A DNA stretch of 64,000 nt from Pedobacter sp. FW305-3-2-15-E-R2A2 (GTDB lineage Bacteria; Bacteroidota; Bacteroidia; Sphingobacteriales; Sphingobacteriaceae). The notes below the pieces were generated by a model. The model did no database searches and had not been told where the DNA came from. It was given only the letters and a program-made list of their open reading frames with translations. A program made the translations under genes and the position numbers. The DNA lies in the NCBI RefSeq assembly GCF_038446955.1, contig NZ_CP151803.1, positions 2,728,001-2,792,000 on the forward strand, written 5' to 3'. The first letter of the stretch is position 1. Every line of letters starts with the position of its first letter. Positions 10,001-19,600 of this stretch are shown here, one piece after another.

Positions 10001-10466
10001 TGAAAAAGAAGAGTGGCGTAAAAAGGTGATGGATGTGAGGGGCTGGTTTTCCTATAAAGCGGAAGAGTTCTATAAGGAAACAGGGACGAAGTTTAAGACC
10101 TATGAAAATATGGGGCAGTTGTCCGGAGGTGAAAAGGCACAATTAACTTACACCATATTGGGATCGGCCATTGCTTATCAGTTTGGCTTAACCAAAGGCG
10201 GTCTGCAAACCAATTCTTTCCGGTTTATCGCGATCGATGAAGCATTTAAAGCCCAGGACGAGGATAAAGCAAGATACCTGATCACTTTGTGTAAACAATT
10301 GCACCTCCAGCTTCTGGTGGTCACGCCAAGTGACAATATACATATCGTAGAGAACGACATTTCCTATGTTCACTTTACTGAACGTAGAAATGAGCGGAGC
10401 TCCTGGCTATATGACATGCCTATAGAACAGTTTTTGGAGGAACGTGAGCAATTTGAGGCAAACTAG
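7065..10466 (+). CDS. jetC: JetC/MksB-like SMC-family ATPase
   Basis: This 1133-residue protein is the SMC-like motor of the complex. The N-terminal head has Walker A GANASGKST at residues 45-53. Long heptad-rich arms (about 270-450 and 640-900) flank a globular hinge-like region around 480-620. The C-terminal head has the ABC signature LSGGEKAQ (Ser1020) and Walker B FIAIDEAF (Asp1058, Glu1059), followed by LLVVTPSD. All ATPase motifs are intact. The length fits JetC/MksB (about 1100 residues) and is shorter than true MukB. It overlaps jetB by 8 bases. Immediately after its stop comes a hairpin terminator and a convergent gene, so there is no room for jetD/mksG. It could be a defensive loop extruder whose nuclease lies elsewhere or was lost, or a housekeeping MksB condensin. 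Confidence 0.85.
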   Translation: MYSLFSTSSDKAGFRLQYMEVYNWGTFDDQIFRISPKGNNSLLTGANASGKSTFIDALLTLLVPVKNDRFYNQSSGAEKKGDRNEESYVYGHYGNIQREGEHSTTTQKLRDHTAYSVLLACFENTDGQVVTLFQLRWFSNNELKRSFGIARIPLEIEKNFTPFDGKGNWKKRLEKLYNTGIQKKRIEFQDGPVKYGERMAQLLGMRSVKASSLFNQVVGVKVLDDLDDFIRVNMLEQLDAEYEFLQLKDNFMTLMDAKVNIEKAKEQIAQLIPIHELAVQLEETAKKLKVLESDREIAVYWFTAKGAELTAIELETLKLKMAVLNDEIAALKVKEEDLKIQERDLAIAIANDEVEIQLEKLVEEITRLERDRDRSKFRADSYNGLALGLDLPKDPDRSAFEESRLLAEQKKKDCDTQRLVEDDLMRSARNEEDELKTEVEGLVARVQSLQKSKNNISGREADIREDILAHIGATADELPFIGELIRVREEDSQWELAIEKVLHNFALRIVVPEKYYKQVNAYVNSTNLRGRITYQRFQGHTSIGSMRHRLQDDNLLVNKLEFKTSGNYAEWLEEMVTGQFDYACAESLEEFNHFSEKALTREGLIKGVKGKHEKDDRAHVSKRENFVLGWDNKEKIGLLKKELELLQVQQQKNLELLKRLANGLSDIDLKKEKLSSFLSLYQTFDDINWAVFATEIQQKATMKQSLEKANDKNRVLKDQLTVVKGLLAANGQALEVKNKQKYKQEDKLEDLQLELDGHKTTLDMFRDKQIDVATFEAAHPQLKEIDYANFTTANATFREHIRNETTRLEKERNSKEHVIVIKINAFKQPSEEITQKFKDWRADVSMLPDASNLEFITEYNTFLRRLQEDNLPRHEKKFDEYLQETITNKIADFRMFFENWSDAIKENINVLNEALSGIDFKTNPNTYIQLVVPSKLSEDVKEFRNLLQKAIPNVKAAEGLTDVKRMHFEQHIEPLIRRLEKEEWRKKVMDVRGWFSYKAEEFYKETGTKFKTYENMGQLSGGEKAQLTYTILGSAIAYQFGLTKGGLQTNSFRFIAIDEAFKAQDEDKARYLITLCKQLHLQLLVVTPSDNIHIVENDISYVHFTERRNERSSWLYDMPIEQFLEEREQFEAN

Positions 10467-10470
10467 CAAT

Positions 10471-10496
10471 TTGCAGGGGGTGTTAATCCCCTGCAA
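10471..10496. terminator. Bidirectional hairpin terminator between convergent jetC and patatin genes
   Basis: TTGCAGGGG (10471-10479) and CCCCTGCAA (10488-10496) form a perfect 9-bp stem around an 8-base loop. It lies four bases after the jetC stop and contains the stop codon of the convergent patatin gene (10483-10485), so it can serve both. No long T tract follows on either side, so efficiency is uncertain. Confidence 0.65.
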
Positions 10497-12363
10497 GTTG
10501 ATCGAAAAGGAAATAAGGATTTTCTTTAAATTGTAGAAAATCACGTTCCAGCTTGTTTTTTATACCGGCGAGTTCAGCGCTATATGTAGGATTGAAGGAG
10601 ATGTTTTTCCTTTCCAGGGAAATGACATATTCCAGCAGATTGACGCAGATGCTGAATTGTCCGGTAGTCACAGTCTGTTTAAGGACCTCGTCTTTTTTCT
10701 GAATGGCATCATACCAGAGTGTGGTATCGGCTGCACGGGTGACATCAGCAATAGGGTGGATCTTTTCCAGCCCTTCCAGCAGGAGCTGTTTATCGGCAGG
10801 AGTGGGAACCCATTTTAAACGGTTTTTATTGTTAAACCGATTGTTTCTCGCCGCCATATTATAGGTGCTCAGTTCATAACTGAAGTTAGGTACCCGTCTG
10901 TTGTCCCATTGAGTGTCATCATAAAACATCTGGTAAATCAACCGCCTCACCTGTTTCAGGTTCACTTCTGATACCATCGTCATTCCTGAAGTTAACCTTG
11001 CTTTGATCATTTGTTCGAGTATGTTCAACCTGGTGAACTGAAGGTAACCTGCCAGTTTATCTGTAATGATTTTCGAGAAAATCTTTTGGAGGCCGAGTTT
11101 GATATAGAGGAATTCCTTTACATCAAAAGCAATCAGGTTGCTGATCAGTTTTTTGCCCGTAGAGGAGTAGACCACAAGGCTCGTCAGGATTGCTAACGTG
11201 GCGGATACGCTCGCTAGGATCACTGCGGCTAAACGGAGACCGGAAGGTTTAAAAATCCATCCCAATGCAGCAAATACAATAAAAGCAAGTCCGAACAGCA
11301 GGGGACTGCGCTTAATGTTTTTAGCTGTTTTTTTAAATTTGGTGAGGAAGTAATTCAGGTTTTGTTCCCGCCAGCCCTTCTTTTGTTCTACCACCGGGCT
11401 TTCATAGGCGTGCATAAAGTAACTCATTACATCTGTAACGATCATCAGGTCAAATGGGTCCGGGTTCACCCTGCGCTGTCGCTTTTTATCTGCCAGCATG
11501 AGGCTGTAGAGCCCCTGGTTATCCGTGATTCCTCCATCCATCAGTGCGAAGGAGCTGATATGACTGTCCTTCTGCTCTTCTGCTGTTAGGCCACCCTCCG
11601 GTTCAAAGGAGAGCGGAAAGCTTTTTTCATTGTAGTTTTCATAGTAAAGCGAGGTTTTTAAAGCTGCAGAGCTAAGTGTCTTTTCCGGCGAGTCCGAATA
11701 ACTGAAATCTGAGGGGTAAACAACGGGTTCAAATCCTATTGGAAAACAGGAAGAAGCAGCCAGAACGTCTCCGAGTTTGATCTTTTTAAAGGTTTCCATC
11801 TGTTTGTTGTCAAACCATAGGTAGTTATTGCCGATCACCTGGTGCTGGTTGTCTGTACCATCCGTCTGGAAACGGAAACTCAGCCCGCGGTAAAACTCGG
11901 TACTGTTGAAGCAGACCTCCATCTTTTTTCTATAGGTTTTTTCAAAAAATACGGACATGGTTTGCTGTTTGAAAAAGACCTGATCATATGCCTTTGCAAA
12001 AGAATTGATCAGGTTCCGCTGTTTTGCATCAGCACCTTCCTGCCATTGACTTTCGTCGTTCAGCGTAGCCAATGCCAGCTCCACGACAGCCTCTCCATTG
12101 AGGTCATGGTACAACTTGCGATAAAAATCGGTAAATGGCACGTTTTGATGCAGTCCTGCGGCGAAAAGCATGGAAGTAATTGTCCCTCCCGAGGCTGAAG
12201 ACATGAAGCTGATTCTTTCTGTCAGAGGTTTATCGTCAATTTTCAGGTAATCCAGGTAGCTTAATGTGCCCAGCGCATAAGCTGCAGCGCGGAAACCGCC
12301 ACCTGAGAAAGCCATTCCAATGTTTTGGAAAGGATTTAATGTAATGAGCGCGTCGTTCGTCAT
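10483..12363 (-). CDS. Patatin-like phospholipase with central membrane segments
   Basis: The 626-residue product begins with a patatin domain that carries the whole catalytic apparatus. There is an oxyanion loop SGGGFR (Gly21-Arg25), a nucleophile elbow SSASGG with Ser58 as the likely nucleophile, and the dyad Asp276 in the DGG motif; ASSCFPIGFEPV near residue 200 is also typical. It would hydrolyse acyl esters of membrane lipids. Unlike short patatins it has a pair of hydrophobic segments at about residues 355-405 (LLFGLAFIVFAALGWIF and LAAVILASVSATLAILTSLVV), followed by a roughly 220-residue C-terminal part of unknown fold, so it is probably membrane-anchored. It is the last gene of a minus-strand run behind an acyltransferase and a methyltransferase, which suggests lipid turnover. 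Its end-to-end position against jetABC raises, but does not prove, a defence role. Confidence 0.8.
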   Translation of the reverse strand: MTNDALITLNPFQNIGMAFSGGGFRAAAYALGTLSYLDYLKIDDKPLTERISFMSSASGGTITSMLFAAGLHQNVPFTDFYRKLYHDLNGEAVVELALATLNDESQWQEGADAKQRNLINSFAKAYDQVFFKQQTMSVFFEKTYRKKMEVCFNSTEFYRGLSFRFQTDGTDNQHQVIGNNYLWFDNKQMETFKKIKLGDVLAASSCFPIGFEPVVYPSDFSYSDSPEKTLSSAALKTSLYYENYNEKSFPLSFEPEGGLTAEEQKDSHISSFALMDGGITDNQGLYSLMLADKKRQRRVNPDPFDLMIVTDVMSYFMHAYESPVVEQKKGWREQNLNYFLTKFKKTAKNIKRSPLLFGLAFIVFAALGWIFKPSGLRLAAVILASVSATLAILTSLVVYSSTGKKLISNLIAFDVKEFLYIKLGLQKIFSKIITDKLAGYLQFTRLNILEQMIKARLTSGMTMVSEVNLKQVRRLIYQMFYDDTQWDNRRVPNFSYELSTYNMAARNNRFNNKNRLKWVPTPADKQLLLEGLEKIHPIADVTRAADTTLWYDAIQKKDEVLKQTVTTGQFSICVNLLEYVISLERKNISFNPTYSAELAGIKNKLERDFLQFKENPYFLFDQLAGD

Positions 12364-12437
12364 TGTTTAAGAAGTTTGAGTAAGCGTTAATGTGGTAATA
12401 TAAATAATTATTGATAAAAAAAATAGATTAATATGAT

Positions 12438-13340
12438 TTACAGTGAGTTATGGTTTGTTGAGTAGAGGCTGAGGGCCCAATCTACACCAACAGAATCGGC
12501 AATTTTCTTTGCCTCAGTAATTTTGAACAGGTCAGATGTTTCAATGGCAGGAAAAACAGCACCGAGAAAAATGAGGTGTATGGTCAGTCCGGTTTCCCTG
12601 ATAAATTGCGACAGACTTTGCATAAAAGGTCCGGATACATCTGCAGTAAAAGGTTCCCAAAAATAAAGGATCATATTTTCTTTTGGAAAGGAATACGCCA
12701 GGATATCTGTACATTCCAGCCGGATATCTTTACATTTTTGAGTCGGGGAATTGTACTTGTCCAGGTTGCCTTTAGCGATTTCTGTTAAATAAGAAGAGAT
12801 TTCTATTCCTGTGATTTTTTGAAAGGGGTATTCGGAAGCGATCAGCAGGTTCCTGCCAAGTCCCGAACCGATGTCGACAAACGTGTATTTGTTATAGTCG
12901 ATGCGGTGTTCTTTCAAAAGATGCATCGCTTCCCTTACAATGTTCACCGGACTTGGTGAATAACGGTAGGCGTTGACAAAGCGTTCGAGGTTAATGTCTT
13001 CCGGCAATTCATATTGCTCAAAAATGGTGCTGGTCAGCGTTCCGTACTTCTGGTCAAACTGATCTTCATTTTCCCTTCTTTTTGAATTTTCATGTGCCAG
13101 CTCTTTTGCATTGGCCCATTGAATCAGGTATTGAACTGCAGTTGCGGTATCATTAATTTCCAGAAACTGGTCTTTAATGAGGCTGAGGTTGTTTGCCGTA
13201 TGCTGATCGGCAAGGCTTAACTCTTCATCGTAGATCTTTTGCACGATCTGTACCCTCATGTTTTCATCATCTGCTTCCAGAATTCGCTGATATTGGCTGT
13301 CTAATTTAGCGGCCAGTGAATTTAAAGTGTTTTGGTTCAT
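12438..13340 (-). CDS. Class I SAM-dependent methyltransferase
   Basis: The 300-residue protein has a helical N-terminal half (about 1-125) of unknown role. A Rossmann methyltransferase domain follows, with motif I VDIGSGLGRN at residues 155-164, the acidic post-I strand ITGIEISSY, and a motif around MILYFWEPF that replaces the usual NPP(Y/F). The motif I pattern D-I-G-S-G-x-G is DOT1/PRMT-like in style, but substrate cannot be inferred. It sits 17 bases downstream of the acyltransferase and 74 bases upstream of the patatin gene, on the same strand, so a lipid or membrane-related substrate is one reasonable hypothesis. The ATG at 13340 directly follows the acyltransferase stop and is the natural start. 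Confidence 0.65.
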   Translation of the reverse strand: MNQNTLNSLAAKLDSQYQRILEADDENMRVQIVQKIYDEELSLADQHTANNLSLIKDQFLEINDTATAVQYLIQWANAKELAHENSKRRENEDQFDQKYGTLTSTIFEQYELPEDINLERFVNAYRYSPSPVNIVREAMHLLKEHRIDYNKYTFVDIGSGLGRNLLIASEYPFQKITGIEISSYLTEIAKGNLDKYNSPTQKCKDIRLECTDILAYSFPKENMILYFWEPFTADVSGPFMQSLSQFIRETGLTIHLIFLGAVFPAIETSDLFKITEAKKIADSVGVDWALSLYSTNHNSL

Positions 13341-13357
13341 AATAGGGGATTATGTTT

Positions 13358-14146
13358 TTAGCGTAAATTATAAACTTTGTTCCTGAGGTATTGGCCCAGG
13401 TCTTTCTGATGGAGTTCATCTTTTGAAATCAATTCCCCGAATCTGACATGGACACTAAAATCACGCTTCAGGAAAAATTCACGGATAAGGGTTGCTTTGC
13501 CCAATGGGGGATACAAGCCGACCAACAGGTAGAACAGGCTGCTATTTCTGCCGGAAATGTATATGGGTAATATGGGTGGTTTTTGTTTGGATATGATTTT
13601 GCTGAAAGTACTGCTCCATGGAGTGTCTTCAATCCTGAATTTCCTGAAGGAGAATCTGGAGATGTCGGCAGCTGGAAAAAAGGCGACGGTATTCCCCTGT
13701 CCGATATTTTCCAGTATGTTTTTACAAGCCCTGAACTTGAAAGCGTAATCTGTAGAATCATCAAAAATATCTACAAGCAGGAAGTTGTCTGTGAGACTTT
13801 TAATCGGCGAAAGATAGCTGTTGACCACAATTTTGAATTGCTGCCGGCTGCGGTCAAATAATTTGACCAGTAATAATCCGTCTACAATTCCATGGGGATG
13901 ATTGGCGACAATCACAAAAGGTGCTGTTTGCTGAAGCTGACTCAATCTGTCCTGATCATAAATCAATTTGATTCCTCTTTCTTCAAATACTTTATCTACA
14001 AAATCAGTCCGCTTTGTATCTCGGTAACGCCAGCAAATGTCATTCATATCATTCACTTTTATTAGCCGGTTGATGATTCCGTAGAGCGTATTCAGGAATT
14101 TATTTTTTGACGTCAGTCCGTCATATACTTTTTCAATATCAGGCAT
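13358..14146 (-). CDS. PlsC-like acyltransferase (hemolysin/OlsA type)
   Basis: This 262-residue protein carries the acyltransferase block NHPHGIVDG at residues 82-90. Here His83 and Asp89 form the catalytic pair in the HX5D spacing characteristic of the OlsA/COG3176 'putative hemolysin' branch rather than the HX4D of classic PlsC. A second block FFPAADISRFSF (near 155) corresponds to the FPEG-like substrate-binding motif, and PPILPIYISGRNS near 195 to the downstream proline block. It would transfer an acyl group from acyl-ACP or acyl-CoA to a lysolipid or amino-lipid. It heads a minus-strand operon with a methyltransferase and a patatin-like lipase, and is divergent from the giant PKS gene across 217 bp. 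Whether it belongs to the biosynthetic cluster is unclear. Confidence 0.7.
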   Translation of the reverse strand: MPDIEKVYDGLTSKNKFLNTLYGIINRLIKVNDMNDICWRYRDTKRTDFVDKVFEERGIKLIYDQDRLSQLQQTAPFVIVANHPHGIVDGLLLVKLFDRSRQQFKIVVNSYLSPIKSLTDNFLLVDIFDDSTDYAFKFRACKNILENIGQGNTVAFFPAADISRFSFRKFRIEDTPWSSTFSKIISKQKPPILPIYISGRNSSLFYLLVGLYPPLGKATLIREFFLKRDFSVHVRFGELISKDELHQKDLGQYLRNKVYNLR

Positions 14147-14297
14147 AAGAGAGCGTTTTTATTCTGTTAATCTATGAAAATTAAAGATACCTGGGCTTCA
14201 AATTTGAACTAAAAAGAAACGTTAAAAGTAAAGGTCGGTATATTATTATTAATTTATCAAGTATTTTAATTGAGAAAAAAGTTGGCTATATTGCATT

Positions 14298-14315
14298 AGC
14301 AACCAGAGGGTTGCT
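14298..14315 (+). promoter_or_regulatory. Hairpin in the leader of the PKS gene
   Basis: AGCAACC (14298-14304) and GGTTGCT (14309-14315) form a perfect 7-bp stem around the tetraloop AGAG. It ends 48 bases before the PKS start codon, inside the 217-bp divergent spacer shared with the acyltransferase gene. It may be an operator, an mRNA leader structure or part of an attenuator. No confident Bacteroidota promoter (TTG with TAnnTTTG) could be fixed nearby. Confidence 0.35.
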
Positions 14316-14363
14316 GACGTTTCTTCCCCCTTATTGTTTATTGATTAACGTAACTCTCAAAAC

Positions 14364-16600
14364 ATGAATCAATGGTTATATACCTCCACTAGCTATCGGA
14401 TATTGGTGCAATTCCTTTTCCAGATAGAAGGTTGCGGTATGTTTAATTCTCGCAAAAAAAACGAATGGTCGTTCGAAGATTTTCTTCAGAAAACGAACCC
14501 AAAAACTGAATGTCCGGATATTTTTATTCACCTCCTCCTGACATTGGGATGGCTGGTGAAAAAGCGGAACGGAAAATACCAATTTACCATCCATACCAAT
14601 GAGGGCGCAATTCCCTCTGGGGCCAAAGATCTGGTTTTGCCTGATTTTGTAAGCCCTGATGCTGATCCGGCCAGGATTGAATTATTCTTAAAGAGTTTTA
14701 ATGCACTAAAATCGGGCTGGGATGCGGGAGACCTGCTTTACAGGGTCTTGTTCGAAGGAATTATTTTATTTCCGGTGATGCAACGCATGGCAACCCGGTA
14801 TACAAGCGCGGCTAATGGTTTTGATCCGGAATGGTTTCATCCGCAATTGCGGGAACCGGTAACAGGGCTGATCCAACAGTTGGGCTGGATCGCTGGAAAG
14901 GAACAAAAATGCCTGTTCGGTGAAAATTCGGCAGGCTTTTATCAAAACGATGAACTTCTTCAGATTGACGATCTGATTACAGATTTGTTTAACACAGGGG
15001 AACTGAAAGATCAGCCCCGTTACATTGCTGTATGGAATGCTGGAGATGTTGCAGTGCTGCAGCATATTTTTCAACTGGTTCGTGCCAAAACCAAAAGAGG
15101 GGCTGAGTTGACGCGTTATCCCTTACAGCTCATCGGAATAAGGGGGAGCCAGGAAGAGCTGGATACAGCTGCACAAACGTTAGCGGATATTCCTCATGTG
15201 CTGATCAATTACAATCCGGAGAAAGGTCCGGAAGATTTGTTGCAAATCCTGGAGGAAAAGTCGGTCGATGCATCGGGAATTCTACATATCAGTCTGTCTC
15301 AACATCAGGTGCAGCCGGGCCGGGATTTATATACCGGGATCCATCGCGATTTTCCGCGTTATTTCGAACAATGGTTAAAGATCATTGGTCCGCATGGTTT
15401 AATCTTGTCGGAGAACCAGCTGACTCAACCGGATGCTGACCGGAAGTTTATACAGGATAAGAATTCAGCGGCATTGGAACTGATGTACGGACTCTCGGGA
15501 TTTTATCCTCTGGATGCGGCATCGTTTATGTTTAATGCAGCAAAATCTGGGTTGTTTCCGGCTTCAGCACCGGAGCAGCGGGAGAAACATGCATTTGTGA
15601 ATGAGGTTCGCTCCCTGCATTATAAAATGAAGGATTTTCAGATCCGTCACGCTACCGGAAAGGACATAGCGGTTTTAATGCAGTTGGAAAACGCCTGTTG
15701 GGCAAAAAAAATGTGTTTAACCAGAAAGGAGATCCAAAGAAGGTTAACTGTGTTTCCGGAAGGACAGTTTGTGATTGCAGATCAGGAGGGGGTAAAGGGT
15801 GTCATCTACTCACAGCGTACTGCAGCTGAGAAGGCATTGCTGGAAACTACTGTTGATCAGGTAGGCGAATTACACGAGGCCAAAGGGAAATTTATGCAGC
15901 TGCTCTCCATTAACATATTCCCGAAAGAACAAAGCCGGGCTCTGGGAGATCAGTTGCTGGAGTTTATGCTGCAGCGTGCCACACTGATGACAGACGTAGA
16001 AAAGGTCTATGCAATTACAAGAACAAGAGATTTTGTGGGGAATACCACTGAAAGTTATGCGGATTATATCAAGCAAACCGATCAGTTCGGTTATTATACC
16101 GATGCTGTGCTGCGTTTTCATCAGGTACATGGTGCAAAAATTATAGCTGTGGTGAAGGGCTATCGTAGTGGAGATACTGAAAATTTAGGGAATGGGATTT
16201 TGGTAGAATATGACCTGAAAACCAGAACTCCTTTTAAAGGATCAGCTGGTATTTCAGCTGCTGAGACAGGATGGAACATCAGCTTTGCTGAACTTGCAGA
16301 TGCCCTCAGCGGTTTTGTTCAAAACTTAATACCAGAGGAGGAACAGATAGATGCAAACCGTCCATTAATGGAAATGGGACTTGATTCCGGTGACCTGATG
16401 GGTTTTGGCTTGTTTTTGAAAGATAAATATAGTTTACAGCTGCCGAGCTCTTTCTTTTTTGAGCAAAATACATTAACGCTTGTGCTGGAAAAGGTGGCTG
16501 ATGAATTAGGCGTTCGTTTAAATGAAGGACCGGGAACCGAAGAACAGTCTTTTTCAAAAGAAACAGAAGTGGAGAATAGGGAAAAAGTGAGGGAACAAGC
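14364..16600 (+). other. PKS loading module: adaptor-GNAT-ACP0
   Basis: Residues 1-421 form an adaptor region with a winged-helix-like start and a methyltransferase-like body. No glycine-rich SAM-binding loop is visible, so it is probably a structural relic of the MT-like region found in curacin/gephyronic-type starters. Residues 422-610 are a GNAT-like domain (FQIRHATGKDIAVL, MQLLSINIFPKEQSRALGDQL, TRTRDF), the type that decarboxylates malonyl and transfers acetyl to the carrier. ACP0 follows with MGLDSGDLMG and phosphopantetheine Ser675. The expected starter is acetyl, inferred from characterised GNAT loading modules. Confidence 0.8.
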
Positions 16601-19600
16601 TGCGCAGGAAACTGAAGATGTTGCTATAGTCGGATTTAGTTTCAGGCTTCCCGGCGCAGATACTGTTGAAGCGCTTTGGGAAATGCTGTCGACAGGATCA
16701 TCTGCCATTACTAATATGCCGGAGGGTAGGCTGAACTGGCCTGCATGGGTAGATTTAAATGGGACACATAAGGGAATCGATAAAGGCGGTTATCTGAAAA
16801 ATATCGAAGAATTTGATACTTTATTTTTCAGGATTTCCCCAAAAGAAGCGGAATTGATCGATCCTCAGCAGCGGTTTCTTTTAGAGCTGACCTGGGAGTT
16901 GCTGGAAAATGCAGGATATAAAGCGGCGGCATTGAAAGGAAGTAATACGGGGGTGTTCATTGGTGCGAGTGGCAGTGATTATGAATTGCTGCTGCGGGAA
17001 CAAAATGTTCAAAGCACTTTAACCGGCACGGGGACTTCAACAGCCATGCTGGCAAACAGGTTATCCTATTTTTACGGATTTGAGGGGCCGAGTATGACCA
17101 TCGATACGGCATGTTCGTCTTCTCTTGTAGCGGTAGATGAGGCCGTTAATTCCATTAAATCAGGTAGATGTGATCAGGCAATAGTAGGCGGGATTCATTT
17201 GATTTGTCATCCGTCCCGGAGTTTGTCTTATCACCAGTCAAATATGTTGAGTAAAGATGGCGCTTGTCATACTTTTGATGAGCGAGCTAATGGCTATGTA
17301 AGAGCAGAAGGGGCGGTGGTAATGATGTTGAAGCCATTGTCAAAAGCCCTGATTGACGGGGATCATATCGCAGGCCTGATTAAGGGGAGCGCAGTGAATC
17401 ATGGAGGACAGTCGGGGGGGCTGACTGTTCCGAATCCTGAAAAACAGGCTAAACTTCTTGAAGATGCCTGCAGACGATCCAATCTATCTGCCAGGACGAT
17501 CAGTTATATTGAAGCTCATGGCACTGGAACGAGTCTGGGTGATCCGATAGAAGTGTCGGGGCTGATTACGGCATTTAATTCGCTGCTTCATAAGGAACCG
17601 GGATTCAAATCCGGCCTTAGCAGTCAAATAGTTCCCTGGTGTGGTCTGGGCTCTATAAAAACAAATGTGGGGCATCTGGAAGCAGCAGCTGGAATAGCAG
17701 GCATGTTGAAAGTGCTGGTCTCGATGCAGCATTGTCAATTGCCGGCAACTATAAATTTTAAAAACTTAAATCAAAAAATAGAATTAGAAAATACGCCGTT
17801 TTATATCCATCATGAACTGCGTTCCTGGGGTGTTGAAGCTGAAAGGCTTCGCGCGGGGATCAGCAGTTTTGGAATTGGTGGTGCCAACGGACATGTCATC
17901 CTGGAATCGTTTAGGGAAAAAGAGCGTCCGACAGGTAATATTGAAGGCCCTTTTCTTTTTGTATTGTCGGCAATGGATGCCGGGCGGTTAAATGCTTACG
18001 TCGAAAAGATGCTGGGCTACCTAGGAAAAAATCCGGATGTAGATCCGGCCGGCCTTTGTTATACGCTTCTGGAATGCCGGGAAGCGATGAAGGAAAGGAT
18101 CTGTGTGGTTTTTGAAGAGATTTCCGGGCTTGTTTTTCAACTGAATGAATACCTGAAAGGAAGACCTGCAGCTATTTACAGGGGAACGGTCAGGTTAGAT
18201 AAAATAAATCATTTTCAGCAGCAGCTGAGCTTTAGCCGGTCTGATCTGGCCGTGTTGTCTAAGAATGGAATTGCAGGATTATGGGTTTCAGGTGTCGCGG
18301 TTGATTGGGAGACCCTATATGGAGAACAACGGCCGGTTAAACTCAGTTTACCCAGTTACCCCTTTGCGAGGGAGCGATATTGGATCACTGCAGCCGAACG
18401 AACAACAGGCCTGGAAAGGGCAACTGTGGTGAAGGAAGAGAAATTGATGATGTTTAGCCGGAGCTGGGAACCTGCAGTATTAACTGAGGGGGATGAGTTA
18501 CCTGGAAACACCTTGTTGCTGGCCGATACTGGAGTCAATGAACTGGCATCCGGTTTAGCTGAGCAGATTGGCAATGCTGTGATCTGTGACCTGGCGGAAG
18601 GAAAAGTGCTTGCCGAATCCGGGGAAGAGATTTCCGGACTGATCGACCTGGGTGGATGGAGTGCTGCAGGTCCGGTATATGAGGACTGGCTGGCATTGTT
18701 GCAGCAGCTGATCGCCGGTCATTCCGGTGGCAGATTAAAACTAATGATCGTTAGTGATGGTTCAGGTGACGGTGTCAACGTTTACGGTGCGGAGCGTTTT
18801 GGCTTGTACCGGATGTTGCAGGCAGAGTACCGTCATGTGGAAAGCCTGCATCTGGAAATAGATCCCTCACTGGATGCCGCGGAACGCATCCGCGTCATCG
18901 CTGAAGCCTACCGGGCTAAAAGTATACACAGCCGCTTACGTTATCATCAGGGGAACTGGGAGCAACCAGTAGCAGAAGAAATCGCAGTAGAAAAACAGGA
19001 AACAGGGGTGCTGTATGGCCCTGTCCTGATTACCGGTGGTATGCGCGGTCTTGGAATGACCTGCGCGCGGCATCTGGTGGAGCACCGGGGGATCAGACAG
19101 CTGATCCTGCTGGGACGTGAAGCCATGCCGGAAAGAACACTTTGGGAACAGGAGAAAGCGGCATCTACGGCAACAGGGAAAAAGATCCGGGACATCCTGT
19201 ATCTGGAAAGTCTTGGGGCATCGCTGATCCTGCTGAATACGCCATTGAGCGATAAAGCAGGATTGTTTTCCGCATTGGAAGAGGTCAGGACAAGCTGGGG
19301 GCCTGTAAAAGGGCTGCTGCATTGTGCAGGTTATGCGGATGATGAAAATCCTGCATTTATCAGAAAAGGTATTGCTGCCATCGCGCAGCTTCAGGTACCG
19401 AAAACGATTGGATTGCAGCACCTTCATGAGGTGCTGGAGGGTCATGCCCCTGATTTCCGGGTGTTGTTTTCCTCTGTTTCTGCATTTGTGCCGGTGCTTG
19501 GTGCCGGTCAGAGTGATTATGCGATGGCGAACAGTTATATGGACAGCTTTGCTGCCTATCAGCGTTTGCAGGGAAAAAATTATACGAGCATCCAATGGGG

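Noticed and set aside
14364..15626. N-terminal PKS region as an active SAM methyltransferase
   Set aside because: No GxGxG-type SAM loop or acidic ribose-binding position could be found, so only an MT-like adaptor is proposed.
18716..18730. GHSGG motif resembling the acyltransferase nucleophile GHSxG (also near 35224)
   Set aside because: It lies in the structural half of KR1/KR4, is surrounded by KR sequence and lacks every other AT motif, so it is a coincidence and not a cis-AT domain.
18936..19595. 219-codon open frame antisense to KR1, with a shorter counterpart in the KR4 copy
   Set aside because: Its composition is Cys/His/Arg/Pro-rich, typical of antisense translation of a coding region. 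Its partial presence in both places is explained by the duplication of the sense sequence.
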